This document shows, piece after piece, positions 63,183 to 64,000 of a stretch of DNA of 64,000 nucleotides. Both the position numbers and the translations under genes were made by a program. Position 1 is the first letter of the stretch. Each line of letters begins with the position of its first letter. The DNA is from Owenia fusiformis. Taxonomy: Eukaryota > Annelida > Polychaeta > Sabellida > Oweniidae. The notes below the pieces were generated by a model. It was not told the origin of the DNA. It did no database searches and was given only the letters and a program-made list of their open reading frames with translations. Location: assembly GCA_903813345.2 (NCBI GenBank), contig CAIIXF020000002.1, forward strand, positions 12,606,150 through 12,670,149. The letters are read 5' to 3'.

Positions 63183-63364
63183 GGATGAGTAGCAACTTGC
63201 TATTAAGGGTCATTACAGTAAGTAAGTAAGGTATTTATTAGAGTGGGCTTATCAGAGACTTAAAGATCGAATAGTTCTATGAGTATAAAATGTCTAAAAA
63301 TGTAAATCTAATATTGCACCTTGTATTATATTACAGTTCATAGCATCTTCGTGTTATCATGATT

Positions 63365-63601
63365 TTATTTATTGTTTTCGCTATTAGTCTTTGTACTGAT
63401 ATAGTGTTCATCATTGTGCAATATTTGCCCATGCTCGATAAGTTGATTGTTAAAGTCCGGTATTTGAAGAGCACATGCTTTTATAAGGGTTTGTCTATTG
63501 TCATCGTGTAGGGGGCAGTCAATTAGGATATGGATTTCGTCTTCAACACTTTGGTTGCATAAGCATACTCTGTCGTGTAATTCGACACCTGTGAATCGCA
63601 T
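63365..63601 (-). pseudogene. Fragment of a non-LTR retrotransposon C-terminus (probable)
   Basis: A 78-codon frame carries CLCNQSVEDEIHILIDCPLH, a Cys/His pattern like that following reverse transcriptase domains of LINE-type elements. No reverse transcriptase lies upstream, so it is a remnant. It lies within the foldback element at 62850-63740. The assignment rests on the motif only. Confidence 0.45.
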
Positions 63602-63740
63602 CTATAATTCATCATAAACTAAGATTTAATAAACTAAGATCTTTAAAATTGAAACCTTCAAAGACTGTATCATGTCCCACGTACGTGGGTAGTTGGGTAT
63701 GAGGTAGGAGATTTTTTATACAAAGCCTCCAGTTTACAAA

Positions 63741-64000
63741 TAAATTATGAAGTTGGAAACTCTGGAGTATGATCATACGTTCATATACATGCGTAGGCAC
63801 CACAGTTCAACGATATATATCCTCTACCGCACAAGCACGCGGTACTTACTCAACGGGGCGTAGCGAAACCAAAACGCCCCGCAAAACCGTTAATTTGAAT
63901 TTTAAACATACCCTTTCTTTGGAAAATCAATGATTGTGAGTCTCACAGTAAACCGTTTTTCTTCAAACTTGTTCCATAAAAACCTTCACAGAAATACCTT
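63741..64000. other. Window end, nothing recognised
   Basis: Upstream exons of the MATE gene are expected beyond this end. A GC-richer patch (63830-63890, cggggcgtagcg) has no clear identity. Confidence 0.4.

Larger units (their letters stand above)
62850..63740. mobile_element. Foldback element with ~110-bp inverted arms in a MATE intron
   Basis: The left arm (62855-62950) reads ctttgtataaaaaacctcct, then acctcatacccacc and ttcaattttaaagatt. The right arm (63625-63730) carries the complementary gggtatgaggtaggagattt, ttttatacaaagcc and ctttaaaattgaaa. The interior holds a retroelement-like frame and a tRNA-like B box. Confidence 0.75.

Noticed and set aside
63157-63240. Complete tRNA gene on the minus strand
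   Set aside because: Only the T-arm and B box are present; no A box, anticodon arm or acceptor partner is found.

Overview
The window is nuclear DNA of a metazoan: AT-rich, with GT-AG introns, AATAAA polyadenylation signals, many foldback transposons and large tandem arrays. The gene content (NXT mRNA-export factor, ASB-type ankyrin/SOCS protein, raftlin-like protein, MATE/SLC47 transporter) and the repeat style suggest a marine invertebrate, perhaps a non-vertebrate deuterostome. The species cannot be fixed from sequence alone.

Layout. (1) 203-6690, plus strand: a three-exon NXT1/NXT2 homologue. A complete gene with an intronless CDS (1136-3589), an ankyrin-repeat plus SOCS-box protein with an acidic tandem-repeat N-terminus, sits inside its first intron. 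(2) 7.3-15 kb: no confident gene. It holds an element with ~147-bp internal repeats rich in YY1-like motifs, several foldback/MITE elements and a 15-bp minisatellite. (3) 15273-33883, plus strand: an eight-exon gene for a 413-residue N-myristoylated raftlin-like protein. All exon phases join. Its first mapped intron holds a large decayed palindrome (15.45-19.13 kb). Three minisatellites follow: a ~36-bp array (19.87-23.24 kb) whose last unit forms the 3' splice site of exon 2; a 65-bp array (24.45-30.55 kb) whose first unit is the end of exon 3 plus its 5' splice site; and a 15-bp pyrimidine array (31.05-31.45 kb). (4) 37119-37430, minus strand: an orphan terminal exon of a MATE transporter, cut within coding sequence by a satellite array. 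(5) ~37430-59870: ~22 kb of satellite with a ~558-bp higher-order unit of three ~186-bp monomers. It contains a recent tandem duplication of a ~7.8-kb block. (6) 61314-62796, minus strand: the last four exons of a MATE transporter whose upstream exons lie beyond the window, with a foldback element at 62.85-63.74 kb.

The genes do not form a pathway. The main interest is structural. Two independent minisatellites have amplified an authentic acceptor and an authentic donor around neighbouring exons of one gene, each to roughly 90 copies. A satellite joins a coding exon at a sharp breakpoint and creates a chimeric open frame. All gene models were read by eye from splice sites and family resemblance; no database search or transcript data were available.
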